Of a DNA stretch of 64,000 bases, positions 58,402 to 64,000 are shown one piece after another; within the stretch, counting starts at the first letter, position 1; every line of letters starts with the position of its first letter. The DNA is taken from assembly GCA_010405405.1 (NCBI GenBank), contig MU004240.1:1560814-1624813 (forward strand), written 5' to 3'. Source of the DNA: Microthyrium microscopicum (taxonomy: Eukaryota > Ascomycota > Dothideomycetes > Microthyriales > Microthyriaceae). The notes beneath the pieces are model-generated. The model had not been told where the DNA came from and searched no databases. It saw only the letters and a list, made by a program, of their open reading frames with translations. The position numbers were made by a program, and so were the translations under genes.

Positions 58402-59399
58402 TATAAAAATATAATCTTCTCTACTAAGGTATTATTAAACTAATAGTAGTACTCCTAGTTATTTTAGGTATATCTAGTCTTATAGAAGAATACCTTATCC
58501 TAAGATATATAATATTTCTATATTTCTATAAAGAGTAGCATTATAAAATAAATACTCCTTTATATAATACTTAGTATTATCTTAGCTATCTATCTAGAGA
58601 GCAATATTCTAAATTATATATTATAAAAGAAAAGTATTATATTTTAGTATTTATTATAATATATTTAAACTAATAATAGTAGTTTAACTTCCTATAGTCT
58701 AAAAATTTCTTAATAATCTATTAAAGTAGAAAATAGCCTACTAGCCTTATTATTAAATAGATAAGCATAAGCAATTTACTAGGCTAAGATTTTCTTCTAA
58801 CTAGTTTTCTAGTCTAGTTATTATATAATTTAAATCTCTCTATAGAATAAAAGTAATAGTTTAATAATAGATATATATTTTACTAGTTAACTACTCTTAC
58901 TAGTAACTTACTTATTATAGTTCCTACCTAGCCTATACCTTAAGAGCTAAATATATCTAATAGCTTATTATATAAGAATACTAATCCTATTTTATAAACT
59001 TTTTTACTTACCCTATTTAAATCTAGCTTATAATAACGCTAATATTCTAAGTTATTATTCTCCTTATTATTTAGGCTAAATTATTTAGATCTTTATAGCT
59101 ACTCCTATCTTTATTTAAGAACTTCTTTATCTTTAAGCTCTTTAAACTCTAGTAACTACTCTTATTTTAATACGTTCTACTAAATAAGCATATTACTTTA
59201 TAATTCCTTTATCTATTCTTCTAAATCCCCTAAGATCTAAGAAGATTCCCCCTTTTTTAAATAAATCTTTAGATTATCTAAATATTATTATATATCCTTA
59301 TAAATTTAACCTAAGAAGATTCCTTTTATTATAACTATTTAGCTATTATTATTAAAAGACTCTACTATATAGAGCCTAACCTATTATAGCTAAAAGGCT

Positions 59400-61900
59400 T
59401 AGCTCCTCTATTTATCTAGGTAAACTTCCCTTATAAGTATTAGATCTCCTAGCTTTATATTATTATTACTTACTAAAAAGCTTTTACTAAAGTATTATAT
59501 TACTTTAGTAGAGTAATTTTCTATAGCGTGCTCCTTAATTTTATCTAGCTAAGCTAGCCTTACTATCTAATTTACTTAAGCTATAGCATTAAGCCTTAAT
59601 AAGGTAACTTCCTCTTATAAACTTAGATCTATTACTAATTATCTAAGTTTTTTATTAACTATAAAGTCCTATATTCTTTAAAGTTAAAATTTATATAATA
59701 GCATTTTAGGTATATATCTCTCTACTTTTAATAGTCTACTTACTAATATTTTAAACTACTAGTCTATTATTTTATACTAATATTTTAGCTATTTAGGATA
59801 ATTAAGAATATATTTAACTATCTCTACCTTAACTATATAGACTAGCTTTTTAATAAAACTAATAGAAAAAGGATAATATAATAAACTAAAGAATATCTTT
59901 ACTACGTTAAGCTTAAGCTTATCTATAAACTTTCTATTCTAAAATTAAACACTATTATCTAAGAAAGTAGTTAGTAGATATTTAGCTTATAAAAGAACTT
60001 TCTTATAGAATACTTTCTAGATATAAATACCTTTATATTCTAGTATAGCTCTACTAGTAAAGAATTATATAGCGTAGTCTTAAAAGACTATAATATATCT
60101 ATTCCCCTTTTTTAATATTAAGAAGATTAGACTTAATAAGTTAAAAGAAATATAGTTCTAAGGTTATAGCTATAAAATTAAGGTCAAATTCTTAATATGC
60201 TACTTAGGTCTAAATAGTTAATAAGTAAGATATTCCTAAGTATATTACTAAATATCCTAAATTTATAAAGGCTAATAATATCTTCTAATAATAGACTAAA
60301 AAGTTCTATCTACTACCTAATATCTATATATATTATAAGTTCTTCTAAGTACTATATAAAGCTAATTACTAAGAATATAATAAGCTAGCTCTCTATTTCT
60401 CTTATAATAAGCTAAGTAAAGCTTAGGTTCTTAAATAAGTTAAAAATACTTTACTTAACACGCTAGCTTTTATTAAACTTATTTAAGTATATTCTTACTT
60501 ATTCCTAAAGTTTATTACATTTATCTAGTTAAAAGAAAGAAAACCTTCTCCTTATACTAAGAATCTACTAATTAGTTATCCTAAGACTTAAAATCTTTAT
60601 TTATCTTCTCCTAAAGATCCTTACTTTCTAGTTCTTAAAGATATAAATATTTAAAAAGAGTTCTAAATTTATTAGTAATTATATTAACTTTAAGGGCTTT
60701 ATATATTTTAGTATTATATAAGACTAGATTACTACTAACTTAAAATAATCTATCTATAATAGTAATATCCTTTCTAGAGACATATATAATTTTTAAATTA
60801 TACTTAAGTAGTTATTACTTTTAAGAAGTAGTTTAAGCTATACTAACTATATCTTCCTAAATAATTTAAATAATAGTAAAGTAGTTAATATAAGTTATTA
60901 CTAAAAATTAGGTACTAATAAAGAGCTAACTTAAATATTTTATTACTTTTAATAAGGCTAATACCTCTCTCTCTATAGTTCTATAGTTTCTTTTAATATC
61001 TAAGAATTATACTAAATAGAATAGAACTAAGAAGTATTCTTTAATAAGAACTTTATTTCCTATAACTCCTAGTAGATAGTTAAAAAGCTAGAATAAATAT
61101 TTACTATATTCTATCTTAAATACATTAATACTAAAGTAGTATTATAGATTTAGATCCCTATCTTTTCTAATTCTTATAGTAATTATATCCTTTACTCTCT
61201 AAAATACTTCTTATTACTCTACTTTCTATTTAAAGGCTCTAACTTCCTTATATATTTAATACTTTTATATAACTAAGTCCTAAACTCTTTTTCTAATTAC
61301 TATAATAGCTCTCTTAAGGATCTAAGTTAATTCTAATTACTTAGGAATTCTATTTTATAAAAATAGTAGCATATAATTAAATTACTTAACTTACTCTTAG
61401 TTTATAAGTATAGAATATTCTATAATTACTTTAATTTTAATATTATCTAGTTTAATCCCTTCCTAACCTATTTATATACCTAAGACGTAAATTAAAGAAT
61501 AAGCAAAAGAATATTTATCTAAGTTAAATATAAGCTTTACCTAAGCTATATAAAGAAAGTAATATTTATATAAAAACTTAATTATTATATCTATATTTTC
61601 TATATCTTCTATATTATTATCTATAAAGTTAACTACTATAGCTCTATTACAATAATTTAGAAGTAAGAATTCTAAGCTAGGAGCTAGTATAAGACTAAAT
61701 ATAAAATCTTTTAACTTCTAATAAGTCTTATAAGTATTTATTAGTTCTTATTCTATCTAAGTTTAGGCTATTTAACTATATATTATATTAAAAGCTATTT
61801 TATAAATATTATCTATATAGATACCTACTAACTAGTATCTATTAGCTATATCTATCTTAAAAAATATTTTATAGTTAGGCTTATAGAGCTTATTAAGAAT
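59400..61900 (-). mobile_element. Fossil Ty3/Gypsy-type LTR retroelement, pol region
   Basis: Minus-strand conceptual reading still shows retroelement character. About 61400-61900 resembles the reverse-transcriptase palm and thumb. About 59500-60000 resembles the integrase catalytic core, including a recognisable D-N-x-V region and downstream helix. RT lying upstream of integrase is the Ty3/Gypsy order. The element is broken throughout, with too many breaks to count, in keeping with RIP. Gag would lie toward higher coordinates and the 3' repeat toward lower ones; I could not define LTRs, target-site duplications or exact ends. Age cannot be dated by eye because RIP accelerates decay. Confidence 0.7.
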
Positions 61901-64000
61901 AAGCTTACTCTACCTTATTAAATAGTAGCTTTTAATAGTTACTACGTTAACTAGTTAAAAATTATAAGTCTATCTATTTATAGACTATATAGGCTTATAC
62001 TTATATCCTTTCTTAAATATTAATTATTCTCTTATAGCCTAATTTAAGATATAGTATATTATAACTATTATCTTTAGTAGCTTTAAAATAACTACTATCT
62101 AGTAAACTTTATCTTTCTTTATTAGAATCTTAAGTAGTACTACTTTTAGTATAGCTTCTAAATAAGTTAAGATATAATATATAATAAGATCTATTATCTA
62201 GATATACTTTAATAATTTAGTAAAGAAATCTCTTTAAGTATATAGCATATAGTAAAGCTTCTTTTACTACGTACTAATTATTAGCGTACTACTAATAAAG
62301 CTTAAGCTTACCTTAATCTAGGTAGAGATCTAGGCTATAACTATATCTTTAAGTATACTTAATATTAAGTAACGAGAATCCTTAAGTTAGTAGTTAATAA
62401 GAAATTCTAGTACTACTTATTTATATGCCTTATTATATATATATACTAATACTAGACTAGTAGAGAGAATTAGTTTTACTTTATTAACTCTTAATAAAGG
62501 TTTATAAGATAGGTAAAGCTCCTTATACTAATAGCGCTTTTTTAATAGATTAAGCTACTTCTCTTTCTCTTAATATAAGATCTCTTTTAAAGTTATAGTT
62601 TTATCTTTTACTACTATATTAATAAATCTAGACTTTTCTCTACTAATTACTTTATTAAGGTAATATTTCTATATTCCTTATAGCATATTACTAAAATATA
62701 GAGGTTTTAGCTATTTAGTTTATTATTTTAATCCTATTCTTATTATATTCCTAGCTATAAGGTTTACTACTATATCTACTAGTAGCGCCTTTACCCTTTA
62801 TAATTTAGTTATATTAACTATTAATTAATATTTATTTAGTAAAGGTTTTATTAAAAGTTTATTAAGTAATTAGTATAGTAAGATCTACTTTATTATAGTA
62901 AGATCTTAAGAATTTATTCTCTCTAGTACGTAAGTTAATCTATAAATAAAAGAAGCTTCTTCTTAGCTAAGCTTTCCTTCTCCTTAAGAGTAAGTCCTAT
63001 TTAGTATAAAGTTAATTACGTATAAATCTTCTAAGTCTTAGGCAAAGTCTATTTCTAAAGCTACGTTTAAACTAATAAGCGTAGTTAAACTCTTAATTTC
63101 TTTCTTATAGTCCTTTCTTCCTTTAAGTATTTTATTAAAGTCTATAATAATAGCATAGGTTAATATAAGTAATAAGTTCTTACGTCCTAGAGCTAATTTA
63201 TTTTAATACTATTAGGAAATATATAAATTAAATAAGTTTAAATATATAAGAATAGCCTTCTAGGATTTATTCCCTTTTAATACTACTTAAGTTAATCTTT
63301 ATACTAGTATTATTCTATCTTTAAAGTTAATATCTAGTCTAAATTTAAAACTTACCTACTTTCTAAAATCCTATAAAAAATCTTATAAGATCTAAGTTAT
63401 TATTAAAGAAATAAGTATAGTCTAGCTTTCTAAATTAATATTCCCTTCTCTACCTAAGTTACGTTATAATAATAAGTTTTAAAGAGCCTTAATTATTAAA
63501 GATCTCAAAATCTTTATTCTTCCTTAATACTTTAAATAATATATACTTACTACCTATATATAGTCTTATACTAATTTTTTAAGTTCTTTAAAGAGAAACT
63601 ATCCTTTCTCTTATAAGTTCTTTAAGCTAAACTATATAGTTTAAGTAGCCTTAAGCATAAGATATTTTGTATTAAGGTTATTAATTAACCCTAACATTAT
63701 TAGTATAGTAGTATCTATTAGATCTTACTAATCTAATAAGCTTAAATTATTTCTACGATCTATAATAGAAATATTACTTTTATAGTTTTATAATATTTTT
63801 AATTACTCTACTAAATCTATAATAGAATTAAGCAAAGAAGCTTAAGTAATTAAATCCTTTTACTAAGTAGATTTTTCCTTAGCTTCTAAAAATAATACGT
63901 TTAAACTAATAGTAATAAAGAATTACTTATTTTATATATTTAACTCTTCTTCTACTAAAGAAAAGATTAGAATTTATAACTAATCTCCTATCCCTTTTTT

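Larger units (their letters stand above)
53850..64000. repeat. RIP-type AT-rich block with fossil repeats
   Basis: Composition changes sharply at about 53850 and stays changed to the window edge. The dinucleotides CA and TG are almost absent (none, for example, in 55201-55260), TA is hugely enriched, while CG, CT and CC persist. This is what CpA-to-TpA conversion on both strands by repeat-induced point mutation produces. No frame of meaningful length survives. The block holds a recognisable fossil retroelement (listed separately) and a small tandem repeat. Continuation beyond 64000 is expected. Confidence 0.9.

Noticed and set aside
53850-64000. CRISPR array, centromere or mitochondrial insertion as explanation of the AT-rich block
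   Set aside because: No regular repeat-spacer pattern and no mitochondrial genes. The dinucleotide pattern and retroelement remains are explained by RIP; a centromere cannot be shown from 10 kb.

Overview
The window is nuclear DNA from a filamentous ascomycete (Pezizomycotina). Genes are dense and on both strands. Introns are short, mostly 45-65 nt, with GT..AG ends and CTAAC/CTGAC-like branch sites. Several proteins are fungus-specific (DASH subunit Duo1, Mcp1, a Yak1 kinase of fungal type). The last 10 kb has the signature of repeat-induced point mutation (RIP). I cannot fix the class; Dothideomycetes or Leotiomycetes would fit.

Layout. 1-5.6 kb: the 5' part of YAK1 (runs off the left edge), a small C2H2 protein, an Mcp1-like mitochondrial protein and a tubulin-tyrosine-ligase-domain protein. 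5.6-10.7 kb: about 5 kb without a credible gene, holding a diverged tandem duplication and a strong hairpin. 10.7-20.7 kb: a three-repeat Myb protein, then genome-maintenance genes: RNH202 and MCM10 (head to head), an unrecognised disordered protein, an NTF2/SnoaL-like protein and DUO1. The RNH202/MCM10 and DUO1 promoters each carry three MluI-cell-cycle-box type sites within 34-72 bp. 21-29 kb: an AtuA-like DUF1446 protein, a short-chain dehydrogenase, a cyclase-family hydrolase and a cytochrome P450, a plausible small catabolic or tailoring cluster with no backbone synthase. 29.4-38.1 kb: CDC73 and MED17 (head to head, both RNA polymerase II machinery), phosphatidylinositol synthase and a divergent Hsp70-like protein with a Gln/Pro-rich N-terminus. 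38-44 kb: gene-poor, one or two doubtful small genes. 44.3-52.7 kb: a rhodopsin-like seven-helix membrane protein, an unknown membrane-anchored protein, Mtp18-like, Ykt6, and a low-complexity zinc-finger-like protein. 53.85-64 kb: extremely AT-rich, nearly without CA/TG dinucleotides, containing a fossil Ty3/Gypsy-type retroelement on the minus strand.

Most exon structures below were worked out by hand from splice signals and reading-frame closure; each listed multi-exon CDS closes to a whole number of codons. Family names rest on recognised motifs, not on database searches. The leads most worth following are the 19-29 kb enzyme cluster, the paired MCB-rich promoters, a 5-nt microexon in the P450 gene, and an in-frame 57-nt intron in the gene at 50.5-52.7 kb.
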